NCBI GenBank assembly: GCA_001752465.1
Contig: MDJB01000011.1
Span: 1-43,062 of the forward strand
Source: Haemophilus quentini
GTDB taxonomy: Bacteria > Pseudomonadota > Gammaproteobacteria > Enterobacterales > Pasteurellaceae
Direction of reading: 5' to 3'
DNA length: 43,062 nucleotides
Both the position numbers and the translations under genes were made by a program. The notes under the pieces are model-generated. The model ran no database searches and was not told the origin of the DNA. It was given only the letters and a program-made list of their open reading frames with translations. Numbering within the stretch: position 1 is the stretch's first letter; each line of letters starts with the position of its first letter. Of this stretch, positions 26,373 through 36,353 are shown one piece after another.

Positions 26373-26801
26373 ATGAAAAAAGTATTTTGGTTAGTATTGG
26401 GCTCAGTAATAGCCTTAACTGCCTGTGATGATAAACCTAAAACATCTGAACAAACTAAAACTACAGTGGAACAACCTGCTCAAAAGGTGGCTTCCCTAAA
26501 CTATAAGCAGATTGCACTAGATAAATCTAAACAAGCAATAGACGCCTCTACGGAAGCGAAAGATAAATCTTTAAAAGCTAAAGAAGCGGTGAAAGTTGCA
26601 ATGCAAAAGCAAGAAGAAGCACAGGTTCTTTTAAAGCAAGGTGGGGAAGATGCGCAAAGACTAGCTAAACAAAAAATGGATGAGTCTAATGCAGCAGCAA
26701 ATTTAGCTTTGAAATTATCGGAAGAATCAAAAGCAGCTTCTACACTTTCAGTTCAGCTTTCTAAAGAAGCTGAGGATGCAGCTGACAAGGCTAATCAATA
26801 G
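26373..26801 (+). CDS. Coiled-coil lipoprotein of unknown function
   Basis: 142 residues. A short signal peptide with lipobox LTAC puts the lipidated cysteine at residue 18. After a Thr/Glu/Gln linker, residues about 45-142 are almost free of Pro, Gly and aromatics and rich in Ala, Lys, Glu and Gln with heptad-like spacing (for example KEAVKVAMQKQEEAQVLLK), so a long alpha-helical coiled coil is expected, like Lpp-type or tethering proteins. I do not recognise a named family. The ribosome site TGAGGA is good. It converges on the broken pbpG gene with a shared terminator. Confidence 0.78.
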   Translation: MKKVFWLVLGSVIALTACDDKPKTSEQTKTTVEQPAQKVASLNYKQIALDKSKQAIDASTEAKDKSLKAKEAVKVAMQKQEEAQVLLKQGGEDAQRLAKQKMDESNAAANLALKLSEESKAASTLSVQLSKEAEDAADKANQ

Positions 26802-26858
26802 GCTCAAACTTTTGATAAATATAGCAAGAGCTAATTCTTCTAGTAGCTATTGAAACTA

Positions 26859-26895
26859 AAAATGCGAGATGGGACAAGCTATCATCTCGCATTTT
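26859..26895. terminator. Bidirectional terminator between the lipoprotein and pbpG
   Basis: Perfect 13-bp stem AAAATGCGAGATG (26859-26871) with CATCTCGCATTTT (26883-26895) and an 11-base loop. The terminal A/T runs give a short U tract on either strand. Confidence 0.8.
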
Positions 26896-26912
26896 GTCGT
26901 GTATCATAAATA

Positions 26913-27791
26913 CTACTTTGATAAATTCTTAATTAGCATATTAAAGCCCACTTCATCATAACCATCTTCATATTGATCTTCTCCTACTACATCACGAATT
27001 TTTCTTCCATTTAATGCCGTGCAGCCAAATTTCTCTAATTTATTTTTAGTAAAACTAGAACGATATGCAGAAGAAGAATTATTGAGACTAATTACACCGA
27101 TGGTGGAACTTTTACATGGGTGTTTATTGATGAAAACAAGGTTATAACCAGATTCTCGAATGTATCCAGTCTTATTTACCACCGCATCAAAAATTTCATC
27201 ACGCACTAATTTATTTGTATTTTTCATTAATACACTATGTTTTCCAGCTTGAATATTCGTAGCACTGATATTAGATAGTTGTCGAATTTCAGGTTTATTT
27301 AAAGAATGTTTAGCAAGTTTAACTAAATCCATAGGACTGGAAATATTGCTACTCGATAAACCAGAACTATCATGAAAACGAGTAGAATACATGCCTAATT
27401 GGCGAGCTTTTTCATTCATTTTATTAATAAATTGTACTCTGCTCATTCCTGCTGCACGAGAAAGCGCATGGGCGGCATAGTTATCAGAATGTACAAGCAT
27501 CGCCTTTAATAATTCTCTGCAAGCCATCGGAACATTCATCGGTAATTTTGTGCTTGTACCTTTAATGTAATCACGATCGTCACTGGTTATCGCAATGGTG
27601 CAATTAGGATTTGTATTATTTTCTAGAAATACGTTCGCTGTCATTAATTTCGTTACAGAAGCAATAGGCTGAACGCTATCAGGCGCATGGCTTTCCAACA
27701 CTCGATTATGCGTAAAATCATACACAACATAAGACTATGCCACCGCAAAAGAAGGACACAAAGAAAAAATAAATAAAGCTTTTTTAAACAT
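26913..27791 (-). pseudogene. pbpG: D-Ala-D-Ala endopeptidase PBP7, interrupted by an amber codon
   Basis: Homologous reading frame from an ATG at 27791 (ribosome site AAGGTGA) through MFKKALFIFSLCPSFAVA, then an in-frame TAG at 27735-27737 (codon 19), then SYVVYDFTHN and the complete enzyme. The catalytic motifs are intact: SVTK, SDN and KTG. In working PBP7 this codon is expected to be Gln or similar, so a single CAG-to-TAG change would explain it. Reinitiation at the GTG at 27725 would give a 270-residue protein without a signal peptide, trapped in the cytoplasm. Periplasmic PBP7 cleaves peptidoglycan crosslinks. Either a recent nonsense mutation, a suppressed amber, or a sequencing error. 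Confidence 0.85.
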
Positions 27792-27854
27792 TATCGGTCA
27801 CCTTAGAAAATAGTCTTACATTTTACCGCACTTTTTACGCTGTAATTGGAAATA

Positions 27855-27874
27855 TTTGCGATCTAGATCGCAAA
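27855..27874. promoter_or_regulatory. CRP-S (competence) site between pbpG and rlmN
   Basis: Perfect 20-bp palindrome with TTTGCGATC half sites. The TGCGA rather than TGTGA half sites define the Sxy-dependent CRP-S class that controls Haemophilus competence genes. Its centre lies about 60 bp before a TAGATT -10 (27913-27918), a class I position for rlmN-pilF2. A USS (27876-27884) abuts it. Confidence 0.8.
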
Positions 27875-28037
27875 AAAGTGCGGTGATATTTTCCATCATT
27901 TTTCAATTCCGCTAGATTATGCGGTGACAAATCTGTACAATCGCCGTTCATTTTTTAATTGCGAATTTTTCGTTGTGAGTTTTTAATAAAAACACCAGCA
28001 CAACGCTATCGCCACAATGTGTAATAACGAGGCTAAA

Positions 28038-29189
28038 ATGTCAGAATTATTGTCAGTGCAATCAGATGCACCAGCTAAAAAAATTAATCTAATGGATTTA
28101 ACGCGCCAACAAATGCGCGAATTTTTTAAAGAACTCGGCGAAAAACCATTCCGAGCAGATCAGTTAGTAAAATGGATTTATCATTTTGGCGAAGATAACT
28201 TCGACAATATGACAAACATTAATAAAAAATTACGTGAAAAACTTAAGGCTGTTGCAGAAATTAAAGCCCCAGAAGTTGCCGTTGAACAGCGTTCAGCCGA
28301 TGGCACGATAAAATGGGCAATGCAAGTGGGCGAGCAGCAAGTTGAAACCGTGTATATCCCCGAAGCAGATCGCGCGACGCTTTGTGTATCTTCCCAAGTT
28401 GGCTGCGCCTTAGCTTGTACATTCTGTTCAACCGCACAACAAGGATTTAATCGCAATTTAACGGTTTCAGAAATTATCGGCCAAGTTTGGAGAGCCTCTA
28501 AAATTATAGGCAACTTTGGAGTGACTGGCATTAGACCAATTACAAATGTGGTAATGATGGGAATGGGCGAACCCTTATTAAATGTCGCTAATGTTATTCC
28601 TGCAATGGAGATTATGTTAGATGATTTTGCCTACGGTTTATCAAAACGTCGTGTCACTTTATCAACTTCTGGCGTTGTGCCGGCACTAGATAATTTGAGC
28701 AAAATGATCGATGTGGCTTTAGCTATTTCATTACATGCTCCAAACGATGAATTACGTGATGAAATTGTGCCAATCAACAAAAAATATAATATCAAAATGT
28801 TGATTGACTCGGTAAATCGTTATTTAAGCGTATCAAATGCAAACCACGGCAAAGTCACGATTGAGTATGTCATGCTCGATCATGTAAATGATGGCGTAGA
28901 ACATGCTCATCAACTTGCAGAAGTATTAAAAAATACGCCTTGTAAAATTAATTTAATTCCATGGAATCCGTTCCCAGAAGCACCTTATGCAAAAAGCTCG
29001 AATACGCGTATTGACCGCTTCCAAAAAACCTTGATGGAATATGGCTTTACCGTGATTATTCGTAAAACGCGTGGAGATGATATTGATGCAGCTTGCGGAC
29101 AGTTAGCAGGAGATGTTATCGATCGTACTAAACGTACGGCAATGAAACGCCAATTTAGACAAAATATTGGGGTGACAGAAGTTAATTAA
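28038..29189 (+). CDS. rlmN: 23S rRNA/tRNA adenine C2-methyltransferase
   Basis: Radical-SAM enzyme that makes 2-methyladenosine at A2503 of 23S rRNA and A37 of some tRNAs. The iron-sulfur motif CALACTFC gives Cys123, Cys127 and Cys130. A further cysteine in DIDAACGQL near the C-terminus fits the catalytic Cys of the mechanism. Choosing the ATG at 28038 (ribosome site GAGG just upstream) gives 383 residues, against 384 in E. coli; the in-frame ATG at 28017 would add 7 residues. First gene of an rlmN-pilF unit downstream of a competence-type CRP-S site. Confidence 0.94.
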   Translation: MSELLSVQSDAPAKKINLMDLTRQQMREFFKELGEKPFRADQLVKWIYHFGEDNFDNMTNINKKLREKLKAVAEIKAPEVAVEQRSADGTIKWAMQVGEQQVETVYIPEADRATLCVSSQVGCALACTFCSTAQQGFNRNLTVSEIIGQVWRASKIIGNFGVTGIRPITNVVMMGMGEPLLNVANVIPAMEIMLDDFAYGLSKRRVTLSTSGVVPALDNLSKMIDVALAISLHAPNDELRDEIVPINKKYNIKMLIDSVNRYLSVSNANHGKVTIEYVMLDHVNDGVEHAHQLAEVLKNTPCKINLIPWNPFPEAPYAKSSNTRIDRFQKTLMEYGFTVIIRKTRGDDIDAACGQLAGDVIDRTKRTAMKRQFRQNIGVTEVN

Positions 29190-29196
29190 TATTCTA

Positions 29197-29225
29197 GGCA
29201 TGTGAATTAATCAAGTTCACATGCC
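29197..29225 (+). other. Hairpin in the rlmN-pilF2 intergenic region
   Basis: Perfect 10-bp stem GGCATGTGAA with TTCACATGCC and a 9-base loop, not followed by T residues. It is more likely an RNA-processing or stability element than a terminator. Confidence 0.5.
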
Positions 29226-29293
29226 CTATGTTGTCATACAAATTAAAGCATATTAAATATTTCTTCCTGCCCTGTTAGTTAAAAGGAGAAAAA

Positions 29294-29836
29294 ATGCAAA
29301 AAATAAGTAAACAACTCAGTGCGGTTATTTTCCCTTTCATTTTTTCTGCTTGCGTTTCTCAATCAACCATTAAAGATTTCAATCAACAATCTGCAGCGAA
29401 AGCTCGTGTAGAACTTGCACTCGGTTACCTTCAACAAAATAATCCTCAACTCGCTAAAATCAACTTAGATAAAGCACTTCAACACGATAAAGATTACTAT
29501 CTCGTGCATTCAGCTCTTGCACATTATTATCAGCGACAAGGGGAAATAGAGAATGCACATCGTGAATATGAAATAGCTTTAAAGCTCAATAATCAACAGG
29601 GGGATTTACATAATAATTTTGGCACATTTTTATGTCGTCAAAAACAATTTGAACAAGCTCAACAGCAATTTCAACTCGCACTGAATTCACCTAATTATTA
29701 TCATCAAGCAGATACATTTGAAAATATGGCTCTTTGTGCTTATTCCTCTCAAAAAATGGATATTTATCAACAAGCATTACAAAAATTGCGACAAACTGAT
29801 AGTAAACGAGCGGAAAAGTTTAATACCTTCAAATAA
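29294..29836 (+). CDS. pilF2: Type IV pilus biogenesis TPR lipoprotein PilF2/PilW-like
   Basis: 180-residue outer-membrane-type lipoprotein: signal peptide with lipobox FSAC (Cys20), then about three to four tetratricopeptide repeats (for example ALGYLQQNNPQLAKINLDKAL and HREYEIALKLNNQQGDLHNNFG). Proteins of this kind (PilF of Pseudomonas, PilW of Neisseria) help the secretin assemble. In H. influenzae the equivalent gene is in the competence regulon and is needed for DNA uptake (from memory). It follows rlmN after 104 bases, with a strong ribosome site AAAAGGAG. Confidence 0.88.
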   Translation: MQKISKQLSAVIFPFIFSACVSQSTIKDFNQQSAAKARVELALGYLQQNNPQLAKINLDKALQHDKDYYLVHSALAHYYQRQGEIENAHREYEIALKLNNQQGDLHNNFGTFLCRQKQFEQAQQQFQLALNSPNYYHQADTFENMALCAYSSQKMDIYQQALQKLRQTDSKRAEKFNTFK

Positions 29837-29906
29837 AACATTGCCAAATCAAGCGTTGGACTTTAGAATTTAGCCTTTATTTATCGCATATTATTTGATT
29901 GAATTT

Positions 29907-30818
29907 ATGAATCCAACAACTGAACAAGAACTTTCACCAGGTGAGATTTTTCGCCAAGCTCGTGAAAACTTGAATCTTTCTCTCGAAGACGTCGCCAAAG
30001 AAATTGCGCTGCGTCCTTCCATATTACAGCAACTTGAAAACAACGAATTTATTCAAAAATCTACCCCTGCAATCTTTGTAAAAGGTTATGTGCGTAGCTA
30101 TGCCAAGTTCTTACGCTTACCCGATTCTGTATGGGAAAATATTACATTTGCAGAGAATGATAAAAACGATCTGAGTAAAAATGCTCGTTCAACTCGTGAA
30201 GCAAATCAATATTCATCGCACTCTCGTTGGGTCGGACGTTTATCTATCATTGTACTTATTTTAGTCCTTGGCATGACGGGACTTTGGTGGTGGCAAAGTT
30301 ATCAGCAAAATAACCAAGAACGTGATGACTTAGTACAAAGCTATGTTGCTTCTACCGAAAACAATCAGCCAGCTGCAGCTCTTGTGACGACAGAAGAAAG
30401 CAATAAAACTGCACCAGAAACAACAGCCGCTGTCTCACAACCAGTAGAAATAACAAATAATGTGTTACCAGAAATAGCACAAGAAAATACCGTTTCACAA
30501 ACAAAAAACGATGAAAAATCAGTTTTAGACACTCAAGGTGCGGTAGAAAATCCATCAATTTCTCCAGCAGCACCGACTGTAAAAGGAGACTTGATTGTAG
30601 AAATCTTAAATAATACGAGCTGGCTCAGCGTAAAAGATAAAAATCGCCGAGTATTAGCACAAAAAGAGTATAAAAAAGGTGAAGTATTAACTTTTAATGG
30701 AGATGAGTTTTCATTAATTGTTGGCGCACCAAGTAATGTACGTATCACCTATAAAGGCGAAAATTATCCACTAAAAGTGGATGGCCGCATTGCAAAATTC
30801 AAACTTTCACAACCTTAA
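29907..30818 (+). CDS. rodZ: Cytoskeletal protein RodZ
   Basis: Bitopic inner-membrane protein that links MreB filaments to the wall synthesis machinery. From the ATG at 29907 it has 303 residues: an N-terminal helix-turn-helix domain ([11 protein letters not shown]-type start, about residues 10-85), one membrane helix near 112-131 ending in LWWW, a Thr/Glu/Gln-rich periplasmic linker, and a C-terminal beta domain (about 225-303). The TTG at 29895 is an unlikely start. It heads rodZ-ispG-hisS-yfgM, the same order as in E. coli. Confidence 0.92.
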   Translation: MNPTTEQELSPGEIFRQARENLNLSLEDVAKEIALRPSILQQLENNEFIQKSTPAIFVKGYVRSYAKFLRLPDSVWENITFAENDKNDLSKNARSTREANQYSSHSRWVGRLSIIVLILVLGMTGLWWWQSYQQNNQERDDLVQSYVASTENNQPAAALVTTEESNKTAPETTAAVSQPVEITNNVLPEIAQENTVSQTKNDEKSVLDTQGAVENPSISPAAPTVKGDLIVEILNNTSWLSVKDKNRRVLAQKEYKKGEVLTFNGDEFSLIVGAPSNVRITYKGENYPLKVDGRIAKFKLSQP

Positions 30819-30829
30819 TAAGGAAAAAG

Positions 30830-31936
30830 ATGTCAGCTTTTCAACCAAGCATTAAGCGTCGTGAATCGACAAAAATTTATGTAGGAAATGTACCAGTTGG
30901 TGGTGATGCGCCAATTGCCGTGCAATCAATGACAAATACTCGCACCACTGATGTGGAGGCGACAGTTACTCAAATTAAATCATTAGAACGTGTTGGCGCA
31001 GATATCGTTCGTGTATCCGTTCCAACAATGGATGCAGCAGAAGCATTTAAACAAATTAAACAGCAAGTGAATGTCCCTCTCGTAGCAGATATTCATTTCG
31101 ACTATCGTATCGCACTAAAAGTCGCAGAATATGGAGTAGATTGTTTACGTATCAATCCAGGCAATATTGGTCGTGAAGATCGCATCCGTGCCGTTGTTGA
31201 TTGTGCTCGTGACAAAAATATTCCGATTCGTATCGGCGTAAACGCAGGCTCTTTAGAAAAAGATCTGCAAGAAAAATACGGCGAACCAACACCAGAGGCA
31301 TTATTAGAATCAGCATTACGTCATGTAGAAATTCTAGACCGTCTTAATTTCGATCAATTTAAGGTTAGTGTAAAAGCCTCCGATGTATTCTTAGCTGTGG
31401 AAGCTTATCGTTTACTTGCCAAATCTATCAAGCAGCCATTGCACTTAGGGATTACAGAGGCTGGTGGTGCGCGAGCAGGTTCGATTAAATCTGCAATAGG
31501 TTTAGGTATGTTACTTGCCGAAGGTATTGGTGACACATTACGTGTATCATTAGCTGCAGATCCCGTAGAGGAAATTAAAGTAGGTTTTGATATTCTTAAA
31601 TCTTTACGAATTCGCTCTCGTGGCATTAATTTTATTGCGTGCCCAACGTGTTCTCGCCAAGAGTTTGATGTAATCGGTACAGTAAATGCGTTAGAACAAC
31701 GCCTTGAAGATATTATTACACCAATGGATGTATCAATTATCGGTTGTGTAGTGAATGGTCCAGGTGAAGCACTTGTATCTGATCTCGGGGTAACCGGTGG
31801 TAACAAAAAAAGCGGTTATTATCTTAATGGCGAACGTCAAAAAGAACGCTTCGATAACGAAGATATTGTTAACCAATTAGAAGCAAAAATTCGTGCAAAA
31901 GTCGCACAACAAGATCCAAAAAACAGAATTATTTAA
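30830..31936 (+). CDS. ispG: 4-hydroxy-3-methylbut-2-en-1-yl diphosphate synthase
   Basis: [4Fe-4S] enzyme of the MEP isoprenoid pathway that converts the cyclic diphosphate MEcPP to HMBPP. 368 residues. The cluster ligands are Cys271, Cys274 (ACPTCSRQ) and Cys306 ([12 protein letters not shown]), with conserved Glu313 as the fourth ligand. The N-terminal TIM-barrel part begins [18 protein letters not shown]. Starts 11 bases after rodZ with a ribosome site AAGGA. Dependence on Fe-S clusters ties it to the isc genes downstream. Confidence 0.97.
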   Translation: MSAFQPSIKRRESTKIYVGNVPVGGDAPIAVQSMTNTRTTDVEATVTQIKSLERVGADIVRVSVPTMDAAEAFKQIKQQVNVPLVADIHFDYRIALKVAEYGVDCLRINPGNIGREDRIRAVVDCARDKNIPIRIGVNAGSLEKDLQEKYGEPTPEALLESALRHVEILDRLNFDQFKVSVKASDVFLAVEAYRLLAKSIKQPLHLGITEAGGARAGSIKSAIGLGMLLAEGIGDTLRVSLAADPVEEIKVGFDILKSLRIRSRGINFIACPTCSRQEFDVIGTVNALEQRLEDIITPMDVSIIGCVVNGPGEALVSDLGVTGGNKKSGYYLNGERQKERFDNEDIVNQLEAKIRAKVAQQDPKNRII

Positions 31937-31945
31937 GGAAAGCTC

Positions 31946-33217
31946 GTGGCTAAAACTATTCAAGCAATTCGTGGAATGAACGATTGCTCCCCTACTGAAT
32001 CTCCATTATGGCAATGGATTGAAGCGCAAGTACGCCAGGTATTAAACAATTACGGTTATTCCGAAGTGCGTATGCCAGTTGTAGAAAGCACGCCATTATT
32101 TGCTCGTGCAATCGGCGAAGTAACCGATGTTGTTTCAAAAGAAATGTACACATTTTGGGATAACAATGAACAATTAACCTTACGCCCTGAAGGCACTGCA
32201 GGTTGCGTGCGTGCCGCCATTGAACACGGTTGGATCTATAACAATGAACAACGCTTGTGGTATATGGGGCCAATGTTCCGTCATGAACGTCCGCAAAAAG
32301 GTCGTTACCGTCAATTCCATCAAGCCGGTGTTGAAGTATTCGGTATTGCGAATCCAGAAATCGATGCCGAATTAATCATACTTACCTATCGTTTATGGAA
32401 AGCATTAGGTATCGATCAACATGTTACACTTCAACTTAACTCAATTGGTTCTTTAGAAGCTCGAGCAAATTATCGTTCAACTTTGGTTGGATTCTTAGAA
32501 AACCATCAAGATTTAATGAGCGATGAAGAAAAAGATCGCTTGGTAAAAAATCCGCTTCGTATTTTGGACACCAAAAATCCAGAATTACAAAAAGTATTAG
32601 ATAACGCACCAAAATTGCTTGATTATCTAGACGATGAAAGCCGTGAGCATTTTGAACAATTATGTTCATTATTAGATGCAGTGGGTATTCAATATGAAAT
32701 TAATCCTAAACTCGTTCGTGGCTTAGATTATTACAACAAAACTGTATTTGAATGGGTAACCTCCGCTCTTGGTGCGCAAGGTACTGTATGTGGCGGCGGC
32801 CGTTATGACGGGCTAGTAGAACAACTTGGCGGACACGCAACCCCGAGCATCGGATTTGCAATGGGATTAGAACGTTTAGTCTTGTTGGTGCAAGAAGTTA
32901 ATCCAAATATTCCTGTGAAAAGTGCGGTGGATATTTATGTTGTTTATCAAGGTGAAGGTGCAACATTAGCTGCTTTTGAATTAGCAGAAAAAGTACGCTC
33001 AGAATTACCGCACTTAAATACCATGTTGCACTGCTCTGGCGGTAATTTCAAAAAACAATTTAAACGTGCAGATAAATCTGGTGCAACATTGGCATTAGTT
33101 ATCGGCGAAAGCGAAGTACAAAATAAACAAGTCGTTGTTAAACACTTACAAGGTGGTGCAGAGCAGCAAACCTTAGATTTAGTGAATATAATCGACTATA
33201 TTCAAACTCAATTTTAA
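31946..33217 (+). CDS. hisS: Histidyl-tRNA synthetase
   Basis: Class II aminoacyl-tRNA synthetase, 423 residues as in E. coli. Motif 2 ([16 protein letters not shown]), the histidine-specific loop [15 protein letters not shown] and motif 3 (GFAMGLERL) are intact, followed by an anticodon-binding domain. It starts with GTG at 31946, supported by AAGGA 9 bases upstream and by the conserved start [13 protein letters not shown]. It lies 9 bases after ispG. Confidence 0.97.
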   Translation: MAKTIQAIRGMNDCSPTESPLWQWIEAQVRQVLNNYGYSEVRMPVVESTPLFARAIGEVTDVVSKEMYTFWDNNEQLTLRPEGTAGCVRAAIEHGWIYNNEQRLWYMGPMFRHERPQKGRYRQFHQAGVEVFGIANPEIDAELIILTYRLWKALGIDQHVTLQLNSIGSLEARANYRSTLVGFLENHQDLMSDEEKDRLVKNPLRILDTKNPELQKVLDNAPKLLDYLDDESREHFEQLCSLLDAVGIQYEINPKLVRGLDYYNKTVFEWVTSALGAQGTVCGGGRYDGLVEQLGGHATPSIGFAMGLERLVLLVQEVNPNIPVKSAVDIYVVYQGEGATLAAFELAEKVRSELPHLNTMLHCSGGNFKKQFKRADKSGATLALVIGESEVQNKQVVVKHLQGGAEQQTLDLVNIIDYIQTQF

Positions 33218-33234
33218 TTTAAAAGGGGAAAAAC

Positions 33235-33849
33235 ATGGCTTATTCCATTGAAGAAGAACAAGAGATTAACCAGTTGAAAGACTGGTGGAAAGAAAATGGC
33301 AAAACAATTATTGTCGCTTTTATCTTAGGGGTTGGTGGTATGTTTGGATGGCGTTATTGGCAAGCGCACCAAGCAGAACAAATCGCTCAAGCTTCTGCTC
33401 AGTATGATGCGTTAATCTATTCTGCACAACAAGATGAACAAGCTAAAAAAGCAAATATAGAACAATTTGTGCAAGCTAACAGCAAAACTGCATACGCTGT
33501 CTTTGCTTTGTTAGATGAAACGAAAAAAGCGGTTGAAAAACAAGATTTTGCAGCTGCAGAACTAAACTTAAATCAAGCATTAACTCAATCTCAAGATGAA
33601 GTATTAACATCTATTGTTGCATTACGTCTAAGTGCGGTGCAATTTCAATTAGGTCAATTAGACAATGCGTTAACCACCTTAAATCAAGTGAAGGGTGAAA
33701 GTTTTAATGCTCGTAAAGCGCTCTTAACTGGCGATATCCAAGTCGTTAAAGGAGATAAAGTTGCGGCTAAAAGCAGCTTTGAGCAAGCACAACAAAGTGG
33801 TAGCCAATTAGAACAACAAATGGCCAAAATGAAATTAAACAATCTTTAA
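33235..33849 (+). CDS. yfgM: YfgM, inner-membrane TPR protein of the Sec periphery
   Basis: 204 residues with a short cytoplasmic N-terminus (EEEQEINQLKDWWKENGK), one membrane helix at about 22-38 and a periplasmic alpha-helical region with TPR-like repeats. E. coli YfgM works with PpiD near SecYEG as a periplasmic chaperone (from family knowledge). It follows hisS after 17 bases with a strong ribosome site AAAAGGGG. bamB, next in E. coli, is absent here; the operon ends at a terminator. Confidence 0.9.
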   Translation: MAYSIEEEQEINQLKDWWKENGKTIIVAFILGVGGMFGWRYWQAHQAEQIAQASAQYDALIYSAQQDEQAKKANIEQFVQANSKTAYAVFALLDETKKAVEKQDFAAAELNLNQALTQSQDEVLTSIVALRLSAVQFQLGQLDNALTTLNQVKGESFNARKALLTGDIQVVKGDKVAAKSSFEQAQQSGSQLEQQMAKMKLNNL

Positions 33850-33854
33850 AAAAT

Positions 33855-33884
33855 AATACCCGCATCAAAGTGCGGGTATTTTTT
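33855..33884. terminator. Bidirectional terminator between yfgM and iscX
   Basis: Perfect 10-bp stem AATACCCGCA (33855-33864) with TGCGGGTATT (33871-33880), T residues after it and A residues before it. Serves both convergent operons. Confidence 0.9.
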
Positions 33885-33899
33885 CAATCAAATTTCTAA

Positions 33900-34094
33900 T
33901 TATTCAAATTCATCTAACCATTTCAATAAAATAGCCTCAAGAATTGCTTCATTTGACTTATTCGGATCATCATCAAAATCCTCAAGTTCACAAATCCATT
34001 TATGTAAATCAGTAAAACGAACTGTTTTGGGATCTAAATCCGGATTACGATCGTAAAGTTCTTCTGCAATTAATTGAGCATCAGTCCATTTCAT
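33900..34094 (-). CDS. iscX: Fe-S assembly adaptor IscX
   Basis: 64-residue acidic protein that binds IscS and tunes cluster assembly (bacterial frataxin partner). The start [22 protein letters not shown] and the central [12 protein letters not shown] stretch are diagnostic. The ATG overlaps the fdx stop by one base (TAATG). Last gene of the isc operon. Confidence 0.95.
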   Translation of the reverse strand: MKWTDAQLIAEELYDRNPDLDPKTVRFTDLHKWICELEDFDDDPNKSNEAILEAILLKWLDEFE

Positions 34095-34435
34095 TAGTGG
34101 GCAGCCTCATTCGCATGGTTAATGTTATATTTCGGAATTTCTATCACAAGATCTTCGTCTCCCACGACACATTGGCAAGATAAACGACTATCCATTTCTA
34201 ATCCCCAAGCTTTATCCAACATATCTTCTTCTTGATCACTCGTTTCATTTAGAGAGTCAAACCCTTCACGGATAATCACATGGCAGGTTGTACAAGCACA
34301 AGAACCATCGCAAGCATGATGGATTTCCACCCCTGCATTATGTGCAACTTCTAATAAGTTATCACCTGCAGCCGCATCAACAACCATACCTTCGGGACAA
34401 AATTCTTCATTAGGTAAAAAAATCACTTTTGGCAT
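34094..34435 (-). CDS. fdx: Isc-type [2Fe-2S] ferredoxin
   Basis: 113-residue adrenodoxin-type ferredoxin that gives electrons during cluster assembly. The ligands are Cys42, Cys48, Cys51 and Cys87 ([15 protein letters not shown] and LSCQC), the same positions as in E. coli Fdx. The ATG at 34435 is preceded by GAGGAAAG; a longer reading frame to 34489 would overlap hscA and is rejected. Confidence 0.96.
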   Translation of the reverse strand: MPKVIFLPNEEFCPEGMVVDAAAGDNLLEVAHNAGVEIHHACDGSCACTTCHVIIREGFDSLNETSDQEEDMLDKAWGLEMDSRLSCQCVVGDEDLVIEIPKYNINHANEAAH

Positions 34436-34475
34436 AACACTTTCCTCAAAATTATTTAATAATCTGACCGCACTT

Positions 34476-36335
34476 TTACGGTTTTTCAATATCTGACAAA
34501 TTTTTGCCTGTCAAAGCTTTATTAATTGATGCATTCATTCGACGTGCTGCAAATTCTTGAGTAGCGATATCCAAGGCTTTAATGCCTTGTGCAATTGCAT
34601 CACGATCTGAACCTTGTTTTACATCCATTAATTGTTTTAACACACTTTCAATATGATGAAATTCTTCTGTGCTCAGCAATTCAGCCCCATCAGCTTGTAA
34701 CGCAACAATCACACTTTCAATCACACGATCCGCTTCTACTCGTTGCTCGGCTAATTCACGAGCTTGCAAATCCTCTTGCGCATTATCAAAAGAAGATTTT
34801 ATCATTTCGGTCACTTCTTCATCGGTTAAACCATAGGAAGGTTTAATTTGAATTGATGCCTGTACTTTCGTCGATTTTTCCATTGCAGTCACACTTAATA
34901 AACCATCTGCATCAACTTGATAAGTCACTCGAATATGAGCGGCACCCGCAGCCATTGCCGGAATACCTCGTAGAGTAAAACGGCCTAAAGAGCGACAATC
35001 ATCTACCAGCTCACGTTCCCCTTGTACGACATGAACAGTCATTGCTGTTTGGCCATCTTTGAAAGTAGTAAACTCTTGTGCACGAGCCACAGGAATTGTT
35101 GTGTTACGTGGAATAATTTTTTCCACTAATCCACCCATCGTCTCAATGCCTAAAGAAAGTGGCACGACATCCAGCAACAACATATCAGAGTCAGTTTTAT
35201 TACCGACTAAAATATCAGCTTGAATTGCGGCACCAAGTGCCACAACTTTGTCTGGATCAATGGAGGTCAGTGGTGTTTTACCAAAAAACTCACCAACTTG
35301 TTCTCGTACGTATGGCACTCGAGTTGAACCACCAACCATTACCACCGCTTGCACTTCTTCAGATTCAACGTTGGCATCTTTCAAAGCTCGGCGACAAGTT
35401 AACAATGAACGTTTTACAAGTGAATGAATCAACTCATTAAATTGTTCCCGTGAAATTTCTACTGAAAAATTCAACCAAGAAATCACCGCACTTTTCTCAG
35501 TACTTAAAGCAATTTTGGCTTGGCTGGCAAGGGTTATCAGTTCACGCTGTTGATTTGGAGTTTGTGGTTTTAGTTGGGTTTGTTCAACAACCCAATCTGC
35601 AATTAAATGATCAAAATCATCACCACCTAGCGCAGTATCGCCCCCTGTTGCTAGAACTTCAAATACACCTTTTGATAAGCGTAAAATTGAAATATCAAAT
35701 GTACCACCACCTAAATCATACACCGCAATAATTCCTTCCTGCCCGCTATCCAATCCATAAGCGACTGCGGCTGCAGTGGGTTCATTCAATAAACGTAATA
35801 CATTTAGCCCAGCTAAACGCGCAGCATCCTTAGTGCTTTGACGTTGGGCATCATCAAAATAAGCTGGAACCGTAATCACAACCCCAGAAAGCTCACCACC
35901 AAGGCGTTGTTCTGCAATATGATTTAAACGCGATAAAATATCTGAGGATACTTCAATTGGACTTTTTGGCCCCTGTGCCGTAACAATTAAAGGCAATCCA
36001 TTTTCACTCGCCACAAATTCATAAGGCAAACTAGGATAACGAGACTGAACATCAGCAAGGCTACGACCAATTAAGCGTTTTACCGAAATTATCGTATTTT
36101 TTGGATCAAGTGAGGATTGTTCAAAGGCTTCTAAACCAACTTTCTTCTCTTCAACGCCATAATGAACAACAGACAGCACAAGACTGCGTTCTTGTTCATC
36201 ATTAAGAATCACGGATTGACCACTACGCACGGATGCAACCAAAGAATTGGTTGTTCCCAAATCAATCCCAACGGCTAAACGATGTTGATGCGGTGCAGCA
36301 GCTTGTCCTGGTTCTGCAATTTGTAATAATGCCAT
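34476..36335 (-). CDS. hscA: Fe-S chaperone HscA (Hsc66)
   Basis: Hsp70-class ATPase dedicated to moving the cluster off IscU, which it recognises through the LPPVK motif. 619 residues. Phosphate-binding signatures [23 protein letters not shown] and [14 protein letters not shown] mark the nucleotide-binding domain, followed by the substrate-binding beta domain and helical lid. The C-terminus lacks the EEVD-like tail of DnaK, as expected for HscA. Separated from hscB by the DUF2625 gene, an insertion relative to the E. coli order. Confidence 0.96.
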   Translation of the reverse strand: MALLQIAEPGQAAAPHQHRLAVGIDLGTTNSLVASVRSGQSVILNDEQERSLVLSVVHYGVEEKKVGLEAFEQSSLDPKNTIISVKRLIGRSLADVQSRYPSLPYEFVASENGLPLIVTAQGPKSPIEVSSDILSRLNHIAEQRLGGELSGVVITVPAYFDDAQRQSTKDAARLAGLNVLRLLNEPTAAAVAYGLDSGQEGIIAVYDLGGGTFDISILRLSKGVFEVLATGGDTALGGDDFDHLIADWVVEQTQLKPQTPNQQRELITLASQAKIALSTEKSAVISWLNFSVEISREQFNELIHSLVKRSLLTCRRALKDANVESEEVQAVVMVGGSTRVPYVREQVGEFFGKTPLTSIDPDKVVALGAAIQADILVGNKTDSDMLLLDVVPLSLGIETMGGLVEKIIPRNTTIPVARAQEFTTFKDGQTAMTVHVVQGERELVDDCRSLGRFTLRGIPAMAAGAAHIRVTYQVDADGLLSVTAMEKSTKVQASIQIKPSYGLTDEEVTEMIKSSFDNAQEDLQARELAEQRVEADRVIESVIVALQADGAELLSTEEFHHIESVLKQLMDVKQGSDRDAIAQGIKALDIATQEFAARRMNASINKALTGKNLSDIEKP

Positions 36336-36353
36336 ATGATATTTTTCTACTGG

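Noticed and set aside
34436-34489. Longer fdx start
   Set aside because: It overlaps the hscA 3' end and adds residues not found in Isc ferredoxins; a strong ribosome site precedes 34435.
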